From Streptomyces sp. 130 (GTDB lineage: Bacteria > Actinomycetota > Actinomycetes > Streptomycetales > Streptomycetaceae): a DNA stretch of 64,000 nucleotides. Made by a program: the position numbers and the translations under genes. Under the pieces are notes generated by a model that did no database searches, was not told the origin of the DNA, and saw only the letters and a program-made list of their open reading frames with translations. Of the stretch, positions 57,265 to 64,000 are shown one piece after another. How positions within the stretch are numbered: position 1 is the first letter of the stretch; each line of letters begins with the position of its first letter. The stretch covers positions 124,001-188,000 of the forward strand of contig NZ_VJNO01000008.1 in the NCBI RefSeq assembly GCF_007096885.1, given 5' to 3'.

Positions 57265-58266
57265 CTATTCGCTCGCCGCGCCGGAGCGGCTGCGGGCGAC
57301 AACGGAGGACGCGGCGAAGTTGACGACGAGGGTCATGAGGAAGAGCGCGAGGCCCGCGGCCATCAGGGCGGACATGCCGAACTCGCTGGCCTCGCCGTAC
57401 CGGAGGGCGATGAGCGCGGCGACCGAGCTGGTCCCGCTCTGCAGTACGTGCCACTGGATCTCGAAGACCGGCGAGATGATCAGGTAGACGCCGATGGTCT
57501 CGCCGAGCGCCCGGCCGAGTCCGAGCATGGTCCCGCCGATCATGCCGCCCTTGCCGAACGGGAGGACGACGCTGCGGATCATGCCCCAGCGGGTGGCGCC
57601 CAGCGCGTAGGCGCCCTCCCGCTCGCCGACGGGCGCCTGCGAGAACACCTCGCGCATCACCGAGCAGGCGATGGGGGCCACCATCAGCGCGACGACGACT
57701 CCGGCGATGAAGGTCGAGGAGGTGTAGACGGTCTCGGGGGCGAGCGGGTCGTCCGGATCGGCGCCCTTCACATGGAGGAAGGGAATCCAGTCCAGGTAGG
57801 TCGCCATCCAGCGGGCCGTGGGCAGGATCTTCCCCTCGAAGAAGAAGAGCCCCCACAGCCCGTACACCACGGACGGCACGGCGGCCATCAGGTCCACGAC
57901 GCTGATCAGGGTGCGGCGCAGCCGGGCGGGGGCGTACTCGGAGATGTACAGCGCGCCGCCGACCGCCAGCGGTACGGCGACGCCGATCGCCACCACCGCG
58001 ATCAGCACGGTCCCGACGAGCACCGCGGCGATCCCGAAGCGTCCGGCGTCCGGCTCCCAGGTCTCGGTGGTCAGGAACGACCAGCCGGCCCGGGTCAGCG
58101 CCTGCCAGGCGCGGTACAGCAGGAACCCGCCGACCAGCAGCATCACGGCGAGGATCAGTCCGCCGCCGCCGCGCGCCACCCCGCGGAAGACGCGGTCTGG
58201 CAGCCCGGAATCCGCGTACAGCCGCCGGGGCACTTCGACCTCGGCCCCACTCGTATCTCTCGTCAC
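57265..58266 (-). CDS. PstC-like ABC permease
   Basis: A 333-residue protein with six helices. PstC motifs are clear: EYAPARLRRTLISVVDLMAAVPSVVYG, and the EAA loop EGAYALGATRWGMIRSVVLP (about 231-250), then GRALGETIGVYLI. A short insertion (FLHVKGADPDDPLAPETV) lies outside between helices 3 and 4. GTG 58266 has no strong ribosome site. It is the first transporter gene of the cluster and has 60 bases of upstream space. I saw no convincing PHO-box pair there. Confidence 0.9.
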   Translation of the reverse strand: MTRDTSGAEVEVPRRLYADSGLPDRVFRGVARGGGGLILAVMLLVGGFLLYRAWQALTRAGWSFLTTETWEPDAGRFGIAAVLVGTVLIAVVAIGVAVPLAVGGALYISEYAPARLRRTLISVVDLMAAVPSVVYGLWGLFFFEGKILPTARWMATYLDWIPFLHVKGADPDDPLAPETVYTSSTFIAGVVVALMVAPIACSVMREVFSQAPVGEREGAYALGATRWGMIRSVVLPFGKGGMIGGTMLGLGRALGETIGVYLIISPVFEIQWHVLQSGTSSVAALIALRYGEASEFGMSALMAAGLALFLMTLVVNFAASSVVARSRSGAASE

Positions 58267-58327
58267 GCGGCAGACGGTCGCGGGATGCGGTGGCCGGGCT
58301 CGCACTGGTGTGTGAACGAGGGGTTCC

Positions 58328-58699
58328 CTAAGGGCAACTTCCGGTGACGCCGCCCAGCTCGCCCAGGAGCAGCCGGAACCGCTCGCAGGCGGCCCGGCAG
58401 GTCGAGTACCGCTCGTACGACCGGGCGGACGCGGCCACGGACCGCCCGTCCGCGTCGCGCAGCACCCAGATCCAGCCGTTGCCGCCGGGGGCGTGCTGCA
58501 CCCCGCCGCTCAGCTGCCCGGCCCGCGCGCAGACCTCGCCGAATTCGGCCAGACACCGGGCGTACGTGTCCTCGGTCCCCGCGGACACGGCGACCACACG
58601 GCCGTTCTGCGCGATCAGCCGCCACTCGTAGCCGCCGTCGGCCCCCACGTCGACCCGGCACCGTGCCCCGCCGGCCTCGGCTCTCGCGCCGTCCGTCAT
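58328..58699 (-). CDS. YegP-like (DUF1508) two-repeat protein
   Basis: A 123-residue soluble protein with two copies of the DUF1508 pattern: EWRLIAQNGRVVAVSAGTEDTY (about 25-46) and WIWVLRDADGRSVAASARSYERY (about 76-98), each followed by a Cys-containing helix. Function unknown; members are small dimer-like proteins. It may be the first gene of the Pst-like cluster or an independent core gene. Its start ATG 58699 has no clear ribosome site. Confidence 0.75.
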   Translation of the reverse strand: MTDGARAEAGGARCRVDVGADGGYEWRLIAQNGRVVAVSAGTEDTYARCLAEFGEVCARAGQLSGGVQHAPGGNGWIWVLRDADGRSVAASARSYERYSTCRAACERFRLLLGELGGVTGSCP

Positions 58700-58867
58700 C
58701 GCAATCCACCCCCCGCCGCCCGGTCGGTTGCCGGTGCGGCAGGCGCAATGTAAGGAGACGGAGGTGACCGGGGCACCGGAAAACCGCCTACCCGGTCGGG
58801 TTTCACCCGTTGGTTGCGCCTAGGCCGCCCGGCATACATCCGGGCGTCGTCCTCGGGCGCCCGTGGC

Positions 58868-59506
58868 TCAGCCGAGCGCGCCCAGCACCACGAGCAGCAC
58901 CGCGCCGACCACGGCCGGGGCGATGACCTCGTACGCCCAGCGCACCGAGGCGGCGGGGGCGCCGGCCGCGGGCTTGTCGCCCGCCCGCTCGGACAGCTCG
59001 CGCAGGTCGGCGACGGTCTGGTCGGCGACCGCCGTGCGGGCCTTGGCGTCGCGTACGTCGGCGATCGTGGACGTACGGCGGTAGGGGTCGTCCATCGCCT
59101 GCCGGGACTGCTGGCGGGCGGCCTTCTTGCGCTGCCGCAGCGACACGGGCACGGACCAGAGCTGGAACTTCTTGCCGTCGTGGGTGAACAGCTCGCTCGA
59201 ATACCCGGCGCGGACGTCGGCGACGTCGCTCCACGGCAGCGTGATCGTGCGGAACGGGTTGCGGATGCGGATGCGCAGGTCGTTGACGGCCACCACCGGG
59301 CGCAGCGTGAAGGCGACGACCAGCGGCACGGCGAGAAGCATCCCGGCGAGCGCCATCCACGGCGTCCGCCCGCTGCCCCGGACCACGGCGTCGCCGCCGA
59401 TCAGCAGGACGAGCAGGAGCAGCAGGGCGCCCCCGGCCAGCCCGGCGGGCGACCGGAAGGTCCGGTCGGCGTAGGTGGGCTCGTCGGCAGGCGTGGGGCT
59501 CGTCAT
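58868..59506 (-). CDS. Membrane protein with a PH-like domain
   Basis: A 212-residue protein. Helices at about 22-42 and 51-69 are followed by a PH-like (DUF2581-type) domain with VNDLRIRIRNPFRTITLPWSDVADVRAGYS (about 74-103). A charged, Arg/Lys/Gln-rich segment (about 124-160) comes next, then a C-terminal helix (about 190-212). The domain type is common in actinomycetes and of unknown role. ATG 59506. It is divergent from deoC; from memory this gene sits directly between deoC and the phosphomannomutase gene in S. coelicolor, which supports the Pst-like block being an insertion. Confidence 0.8.
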   Translation of the reverse strand: MTSPTPADEPTYADRTFRSPAGLAGGALLLLLVLLIGGDAVVRGSGRTPWMALAGMLLAVPLVVAFTLRPVVAVNDLRIRIRNPFRTITLPWSDVADVRAGYSSELFTHDGKKFQLWSVPVSLRQRKKAARQQSRQAMDDPYRRTSTIADVRDAKARTAVADQTVADLRELSERAGDKPAAGAPAASVRWAYEVIAPAVVGAVLLVVLGALG

Positions 59507-59597
59507 GAGCCCGATTGTGCCTGACGCGGCACGGGGGCGCCGGGGCGGCCGGGCGGACAGCGGGGGCCGGGTGCGGCGCCCCTCGGTGACCTGGGTC

Positions 59598-59629
59598 CCT
59601 GTACAGGCTGCTACGCGCGTAGATATGCT
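59598..59629 (+). promoter_or_regulatory. deoC promoter with operator CTACGCGCGTAG
   Basis: The palindrome CTACGCGCGTAG (59611-59622) is identical to that before deoD. The -10 TATGCT (59624-59629) starts one base after it and ends 6 bases before the GTG at 59636, giving a leaderless transcript. A second palindrome CCTGTACAGG lies at 59598-59607. Confidence 0.65.
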
Positions 59630-59635
59630 CCTCTG

Positions 59636-60589
59636 GTGACCATGCCCACCACCCTCCCCGCATTCGCCGACGCGACGGCGTCCGACAGTGCGCTGCGCCG
59701 CTTCCTGCACGGGCTGCCCGGCGTCGACCCGGTCGGTCTCGAAGCGCGCGCCGCCGCCCTCGGAACCAGGTCGGTCAAGACGACGGCCAAGGCGTACGCC
59801 ATCGACCTCGCCATCTCGATGATCGACCTGACGACGCTGGAAGGCGCGGACACCCCCGGCAAGGTCCGGGCCCTCGCCGCCAAGGCCGTCAATCCCGACC
59901 CCACCGACCGCACGACGCCGCGCACCGCCGCGGTCTGCGTCTACCCCGACATGGCGGCCACCGCGGCCGCCGCCCTGGCCGGCTCCGGCGTGAAGGTGGC
60001 GTCCGTGGCGACGGCCTTCCCCGCCGGGCGCGCCGCGCTCGACGTGAAGCTCGCGGACGTCCGGGACGCCGTGGCGGCCGGGGCCGACGAGATCGACATG
60101 GTGATCGACCGGGGCGCGTTCCTGGCCGGCCGGTATCTGAAGGTGTACGAGGAGATCGTCGCCGTGAAGGCGGAGTGCGGGTCCGCCCGGCTCAAGGTGA
60201 TCTTCGAGACCGGCGAGCTGTCCACGTACGACAACATCCGGCGGGCCTCCTGGCTCGGGATGCTGGCGGGCGCGGACTTCATCAAGACCTCGACCGGCAA
60301 GGTGGCGACGAACGCCACGCCCGCGAACACCCTGCTGATGCTTCAGGCGGTGCGCGACTTCCGCGCGCAGACCGGCGTGCAGGTCGGCGTGAAGCCGGCC
60401 GGGGGCATCCGGACCTCCAAGGACGCGGTCAAGTTCCTCGTGCTGGTCAACGAGACGGCGGGCGCGGACTGGCTGGACAACCACTGGTTCCGCTTCGGCG
60501 CCTCCAGCCTGCTGAACGATCTGCTGATGCAGCGCCAGAAGCTCAGCACCGGCCGTTACTCCGGCCCCGATTACGTGACGGTGGACTGA
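59636..60589 (+). CDS. deoC: Deoxyribose-phosphate aldolase
   Basis: A 317-residue class I aldolase splitting 2-deoxyribose-5-phosphate into glyceraldehyde-3-phosphate and acetaldehyde. The Schiff-base lysine is K217 in ADFIKTSTGK, and the proton-relay lysine is in GVKPAGGIRT. The protein is longer than bacterial enzymes of about 220-260 residues through an N-terminal extension and a C-terminal WFRFGASSLLNDLL segment, as in eukaryotic-type DERA. The GTG start at 59636 is leaderless; ATG 59642 is two codons on. The two aldehyde dehydrogenase genes follow in the same operon (5-base gap), suited to removing the acetaldehyde. Confidence 0.94.
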   Translation: MTMPTTLPAFADATASDSALRRFLHGLPGVDPVGLEARAAALGTRSVKTTAKAYAIDLAISMIDLTTLEGADTPGKVRALAAKAVNPDPTDRTTPRTAAVCVYPDMAATAAAALAGSGVKVASVATAFPAGRAALDVKLADVRDAVAAGADEIDMVIDRGAFLAGRYLKVYEEIVAVKAECGSARLKVIFETGELSTYDNIRRASWLGMLAGADFIKTSTGKVATNATPANTLLMLQAVRDFRAQTGVQVGVKPAGGIRTSKDAVKFLVLVNETAGADWLDNHWFRFGASSLLNDLLMQRQKLSTGRYSGPDYVTVD

Positions 60590-60594
60590 TACCC

Positions 60595-62034
60595 ATGGCA
60601 TCCGCATTCGATTACGCACCGGCGCCGGAGTCCCGCTCCGTCGTCGACATCGCCCCTTCGTACGGCCTGTTCATCGACGGTGAGTTCACCGACGCGGCCG
60701 ACGGCAGGGTCTTCAAGACGGTCAGCCCGTCCTCCGAGGAGGTGCTGTCCGAGGTCGCCCGGGCCGGTGCCGACGACGTGGACCGGGCCGTGAGGGCGGC
60801 CCGCCGCGCGTTCGAGAAGTGGTCGGCGCTGCCCGGCTCCGAGCGCGCCAAGTACCTCTTCCGGATCGCCCGGATCATCCAGGAGCGCTCCCGCGAGCTG
60901 GCCGTGCTGGAGACCCTGGACAACGGCAAGCCGATCAAGGAGACCCGCGACGCGGACCTCCCGCTGGTCGCCGCGCACTTCTTCTACTACGCGGGCTGGG
61001 CCGACAAGCTGGACCACGCGGGCTACGGCCCGAACCCGCGTCCGCTGGGCGTGGCCGGCCAGGTCATCCCGTGGAACTTCCCGCTGCTGATGCTCGCGTG
61101 GAAGATCGCCCCGGCGCTCGCCACGGGCAACACGGTGGTCCTGAAGCCCGCCGAGACCACGCCGCTGTCCGCGCTGTTCTTCGCGGACATCTGCCGCCAG
61201 GCGGGCCTGCCCAAGGGTGTCGTCAACATCCTCACGGGGTACGGCGACGCGGGCCAGGCGCTCGTGGAGCACCCGGACGTGAACAAGGTCGCCTTCACCG
61301 GTTCGACGGCCGTCGGCAAGGCCATCGCCCGCCAGGTCGCGGGGACGGACAAGAAGGTCACCCTGGAGCTGGGCGGCAAGGGCGCCAACATCGTCTTCGA
61401 CGACGCCCCGATCGACCAGGCCGTCGAGGGCGTCGTCACCGGCATCTTCTTCAACCAGGGCCAGGTCTGCTGCGCGGGCTCGCGCCTCCTGGTCCAGGAG
61501 TCGATCCAGGACGAGCTGCTCGACGCCCTCAAGCGCCGCCTGTCCACGCTGCGCCTCGGCGACCCGCTGGACAAGAACACGGACATCGGCGCGATCAACT
61601 CCGCCGAGCAGCTGGCCCGGATCACCGCGCTCGCGGAGACCGGCGAGGCGGAGGGCGCGGAGCGCTGGAGCGCGCCGTGCGAACTCCCCTCGGCGGGTTA
61701 CTGGTTCGCCCCGACGCTGTTCACCAACGTCACCCAGGCGCACACGATCGCCCGCGACGAGATCTTCGGCCCGGTGCTGTCCGTGCTCTCCTTCCGCACG
61801 CCGGACGAGGCCGTCGCCAAGGCGAACAACAGCCAGTACGGCCTGTCGGCCGGCATCTGGACGGAGAAGGGCTCGCGCATCCTCGCGGTGGCGAACAAGC
61901 TCCGTGCGGGCGTCGTCTGGGCCAACACGTTCAACAAGTTCGACCCGACCTCGCCGTTCGGCGGCTACAAGGAGTCGGGCTTCGGCCGCGAAGGCGGCCG
62001 TCACGGCCTGGAGGCGTACCTCGATGTCCGATAA
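60595..62034 (+). CDS. Aldehyde dehydrogenase (catalytic half of an ALDH16-like pair)
   Basis: A 479-residue NAD(P)-dependent enzyme. VIPWNFPLLM, the nucleotide loop FTGSTAVGKAIARQ, the base Glu in LELGGKGANIVF, and the nucleophile C292 in FNQGQVCCAGSR are all intact. It should oxidise the acetaldehyde released by DeoC. It ends LEAYLDVR and overlaps the next gene by 11 bases, so the products are made together. Together the two proteins equal the length and order of the fused two-domain ALDH16 proteins. Confidence 0.93.
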   Translation: MASAFDYAPAPESRSVVDIAPSYGLFIDGEFTDAADGRVFKTVSPSSEEVLSEVARAGADDVDRAVRAARRAFEKWSALPGSERAKYLFRIARIIQERSRELAVLETLDNGKPIKETRDADLPLVAAHFFYYAGWADKLDHAGYGPNPRPLGVAGQVIPWNFPLLMLAWKIAPALATGNTVVLKPAETTPLSALFFADICRQAGLPKGVVNILTGYGDAGQALVEHPDVNKVAFTGSTAVGKAIARQVAGTDKKVTLELGGKGANIVFDDAPIDQAVEGVVTGIFFNQGQVCCAGSRLLVQESIQDELLDALKRRLSTLRLGDPLDKNTDIGAINSAEQLARITALAETGEAEGAERWSAPCELPSAGYWFAPTLFTNVTQAHTIARDEIFGPVLSVLSFRTPDEAVAKANNSQYGLSAGIWTEKGSRILAVANKLRAGVVWANTFNKFDPTSPFGGYKESGFGREGGRHGLEAYLDVR

Positions 62035-62917
62035 CCGACTGAGCGTCTTCAAGACCTACAAGCTGTACGTCGGGGGCAAGTTCCCCCGCTCCGAGAGCGG
62101 CCGGGTGTACGAGGTGACGGACTCGAAGGGCAAGTGGCTGGCGAACGCGCCCCAGTCCTCCCGCAAGGACGCGCGCGACGCGGTCGTGGCCGCGCGCAAG
62201 GCGTTCGGCGGCTGGTCCGGCGCGACCGCGTACAACCGCGGCCAGGTCCTCTACCGCGTCGCGGAGATGCTGGAGGGCCGCCGCGAGCAGTTCGTACGCG
62301 AGGTGGCCGAGGCGGAGGGCCTGTCGAAGTCCAGGGCGGCGGCCGTCGTGGACGCGGCGGTGGACCGCTGGGTCTGGTACGCGGGCTGGACGGACAAGAT
62401 CGCCCAGGTCGTGGGCGGCGCGAATCCGGTGGCGGGCCCGTTCTTCAACCTGTCGACGCCCGAACCGACCGGTGTGGTCACGGTCCTGGCACCGCAGGAG
62501 TCCTCGTTCCTCGGCCTGGTCTCGGTCATCGCCCCGGTGATCGCGGCCGGCAACACGGTGGTCGTGGTGGCCTCCGCGAAGTCCCCGCTGCCCGCCCTGT
62601 CGCTGGGTGAGGTGCTGGCCACCTCGGACCTGCCGGGCGGTGTGGTCAACATCCTGTCGGGGAAGACCGCGGAGATCGCCGCCCCGCTCGCCGCCCACCA
62701 GGACGTGAACGGCATCGACCTCACGGGGGCGGACGCGGAGCTGGCGAAGGAGCTGGAGATCGCGGCGGCGGACAACCTGAAGCGCGTTTCGCGCCCACAG
62801 CCTGTGGACAGCGACTGGACGGCCGACCCGGGCACGCACCGCCTGACGGCCTTCCTGGAGACCAAGACGGTCTGGCACCCGACGGGCGCGCTGGGCGCCT
62901 CGGGCTCCTCGTACTAA
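62024..62917 (+). CDS. Truncated aldehyde dehydrogenase-like pseudoenzyme
   Basis: A 297-residue protein corresponding to the NAD-binding half of an ALDH. The N-terminal TYKLYVGGKFPRSESG, the middle LAPQESSFLGLVSVIAPVIAAGNT (usual IPWNFP altered) and GGVVNILSG are present. There is then no Cys nucleophile region; the protein ends after DNLKRVSRPQ and a 40-residue tail. It is therefore catalytically dead and likely a structural subunit of the partner. The ATG 62024 lies inside the previous gene. Tail motif TVWHPTGALGASGSSY is unexplained. Confidence 0.88.
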   Translation: MSDNRLSVFKTYKLYVGGKFPRSESGRVYEVTDSKGKWLANAPQSSRKDARDAVVAARKAFGGWSGATAYNRGQVLYRVAEMLEGRREQFVREVAEAEGLSKSRAAAVVDAAVDRWVWYAGWTDKIAQVVGGANPVAGPFFNLSTPEPTGVVTVLAPQESSFLGLVSVIAPVIAAGNTVVVVASAKSPLPALSLGEVLATSDLPGGVVNILSGKTAEIAAPLAAHQDVNGIDLTGADAELAKELEIAAADNLKRVSRPQPVDSDWTADPGTHRLTAFLETKTVWHPTGALGASGSSY

Positions 62918-62928
62918 CCGCACACGGC

Positions 62929-62970
62929 GACGGCCCGTTCCCCGGAGGCGCCTCCGGGGAACGGGCCGTC
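62929..62970 (+). terminator. Terminator: 42-bp perfect palindrome
   Basis: Arms 62929-62948 and 62951-62970 are exact complements with a 2-base CG centre, itself symmetrical. It lies 12 bases after the ALDH-like stop. Confidence 0.85.
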
Positions 62971-62987
62971 CCGCCGCCGGCGGAAGC

Positions 62988-63404
62988 TCAGCCGCGCAGC
63001 CCCTCCACGGCCGGGCCCACCACGGGCAGGTCCTTGATGGCGCCGCCGCTCGTCAGCGGGTCGGTGACCAGCGCGGTGGACAGCGGCTTGAAGTCGGCGA
63101 CCTGGGCGCCCACCTCGTTGTCCAGCGGGTCGGTGCCGGTGTCGGCCAGCGGGTCGAGCCGCAGATGGGTGACGGGCGCGACGCTGTGCTTCAGCGACTG
63201 CCCGAGCGCCCCGGTGACCGCGCCGCCGGCCGCCTCGGTGGCCTCCGCGAGGCCGACGTCGGCCCCGGTCTCCTGGACGACGGGCAGCGGGGCGGCCTGC
63301 GCCGCCGCACCCCCCGCGCCGAGCGCGGCGCCGACCGCGGTGACGGTCAGGCCTGCGCGCAGCAGGGTGCGCCGCCGGGACTTGGAAAGTGCGTGACGTG
63401 CCAT
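62988..63404 (-). CDS. Small secreted protein, Tat-like signal
   Basis: A 138-residue protein. The N-terminus SKSRRRTLLRAG has a twin-arginine-like motif before a hydrophobic stretch, and the cleavage site is AQA-AP (about residue 38). The mature part of about 100 residues is Ala/Val/Asp/Leu-rich with no cysteines and no known domain. LADTG occurs inside it but without a following anchor, so it is not a sortase signal. ATG 63404 follows AGGTGGG. It lies convergent to the ALDH pair and divergent from the kinase-like gene. Confidence 0.8.
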   Translation of the reverse strand: MARHALSKSRRRTLLRAGLTVTAVGAALGAGGAAAQAAPLPVVQETGADVGLAEATEAAGGAVTGALGQSLKHSVAPVTHLRLDPLADTGTDPLDNEVGAQVADFKPLSTALVTDPLTSGGAIKDLPVVGPAVEGLRG

Positions 63405-63545
63405 GGATTTCCCACCTGATCGGGACGATCGGACCATCGGTCGGGTAATCAACCGGACGCAAAGAGTAGTTGAGGTGTGCGGAGTGAGACCAACAGGACC
63501 TCCGGGGGGTCCCTTGTTCGGGTCAATGCCTCACACTGGTGTCCT

Positions 63546-64000
63546 GTGAGTTCCCAAGCGCTTTCGACCCGCGTCGTCCTGTTGACGGGCCCCTCCGGCT
63601 CCGGCAAGTCGTCCCTCGCCGCCCGCACCGGCCTTCCGGTCCTGCGGCTCGACGACTTCTACAAGGAGGCCGGCGACCCCACCCTGCCGCTGGTCGAGGG
63701 CAGTACGGACATCGACTGGGACTCCCCGGACTCCTGGGACGCCGACGCGGCCGTCACCGCGATCACGGAACTCTGCCGGACCGGCCGCACCGACGTCCCG
63801 GTGTACGACATCGCCACCAGCTCCCGCACCGGGCACGAGGTCCTGCACATCGGGCGTACCCCGCTCTTCGTGGCCGAGGGCATCTTCGCGGCCGACATCA
63901 TCGACCGCTGCCAGTCCCTGGACCTGCTGGCCGACGCCCTCTGCCTGCGCGGCCGCCCCTCCACGACCTTCCGCCGCCGCCTCCTGCGCGACCTGCGCGA
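63546..64000 (+). CDS. Uridine-kinase-like P-loop protein (partial)
   Basis: The first 151 codons are in the window. Walker A is GPSGSGKSS (15-23), followed by LRLDDFYKEAGDPTLP, the family's substrate-side Asp motif, and DIDWDSPDSWD. This resembles the uridine kinase/phosphoribulokinase superfamily; a short form is usual in Streptomyces. GTG 63546 has no ribosome site. The C-terminal part is cut off at the window end. It likely continues the nucleoside-metabolism theme. Confidence 0.82.
   Translation, partial: MSSQALSTRVVLLTGPSGSGKSSLAARTGLPVLRLDDFYKEAGDPTLPLVEGSTDIDWDSPDSWDADAAVTAITELCRTGRTDVPVYDIATSSRTGHEVLHIGRTPLFVAEGIFAADIIDRCQSLDLLADALCLRGRPSTTFRRRLLRDLR

Noticed and set aside
47349..58266. 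The housekeeping high-affinity phosphate operon pstSCAB
   Set aside because: Gene order, lack of a lipoprotein PstS, tethered binders and five intervening surface-protein genes do not fit; no phoU or phoRP is adjacent.
58267..58327. PHO boxes upstream of the PstC-like gene
   Set aside because: GTTCACACACC and related stretches match only half a box, with no second 11-base direct repeat in register. Not enough to claim PhoP control.
63060..63200. LADTG in the small secreted protein as a sortase signal
   Set aside because: It lies mid-protein with no hydrophobic segment and basic tail after it.

Overview
This window comes from the chromosome of a Streptomyces or very close relative. The evidence is the very high GC with strong third-position GC bias, frequent GTG and TTG starts, a mycothiol-pathway gene (mca), an acyl-CoA carboxylase epsilon subunit (pccE), a histidine ammonia-lyase with a C-S-G active centre, and a gene order that, from memory, matches the core region around SCO4911-SCO4980 of S. 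coelicolor. No rRNA, tRNA, insertion sequence or CRISPR array was seen. Almost everything is conserved core chromosome. The main exception is an inserted block at about 47.3-58.3 kb.

Region 1-8.2 kb: the end of an aminotransferase, a small conserved protein, a membrane protein, GTP-dependent PEP carboxykinase, a hemolysin III/PAQR-like membrane protein, a YyaL-type thioredoxin-domain protein and a Uma2-family nuclease. A decayed gene-poor stretch (6.9-7.7 kb) and a small membrane protein follow. Region 8.5-20.5 kb: a large P-loop/TPR protein, mca, a DUF4307 protein, greA, a DrrAB-type exporter, threonine dehydratase, a MarR regulator, a sigma-like protein with a membrane partner, an array of 32-bp tandem repeats, and cystathionine gamma-synthase. 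Region 20.5-32.6 kb: msrA, gdhA, a DUF1330 protein, a MacB-type ABC pair, an L,D-transpeptidase lipoprotein beside a tiny LAXTG protein, hutH, a GAF-GGDEF protein and an enoyl-CoA hydratase. Region 32.7-42.3 kb: a 15-bp repeat array, adenylate cyclase, birA, and the three parts of an acyl-CoA carboxylase (pccB, pccE, accA2) together with maf, then TetR and DeoR regulators.

Region 42.5-63 kb: the lpdA - gamma-glutamylcyclotransferase-like - deoD - phosphomannomutase neighbourhood, which resembles the mycobacterial lpdA/deoD/pmmB locus. The right half of the deoxynucleoside-salvage group follows: deoC with two overlapping aldehyde dehydrogenase genes that look like a split ALDH16. The two halves share a perfect 12-bp palindrome (CTACGCGCGTAG) at the -10/-35 region of both deoD and deoC, so they probably form a common regulon.

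Between the two halves lies an 11-kb minus-strand gene set that I consider the most novel content. It holds PstC-like and PstA-like permeases, a PstS-like protein with a C-terminal membrane anchor, an 817-residue membrane-anchored secreted protein with PstS-like features, a third PstS-like secreted protein, and an Ig-like protein ending in an LASTG sortase signal. It ends with a sortase-fold membrane protein that has lost the catalytic His, Cys and Arg, and a PstB-like ATPase. It looks like a cell-surface phosphate-type (or other oxyanion) capture and import or sensing machine built around a dead sortase. Function and substrate are not known from the sequence.
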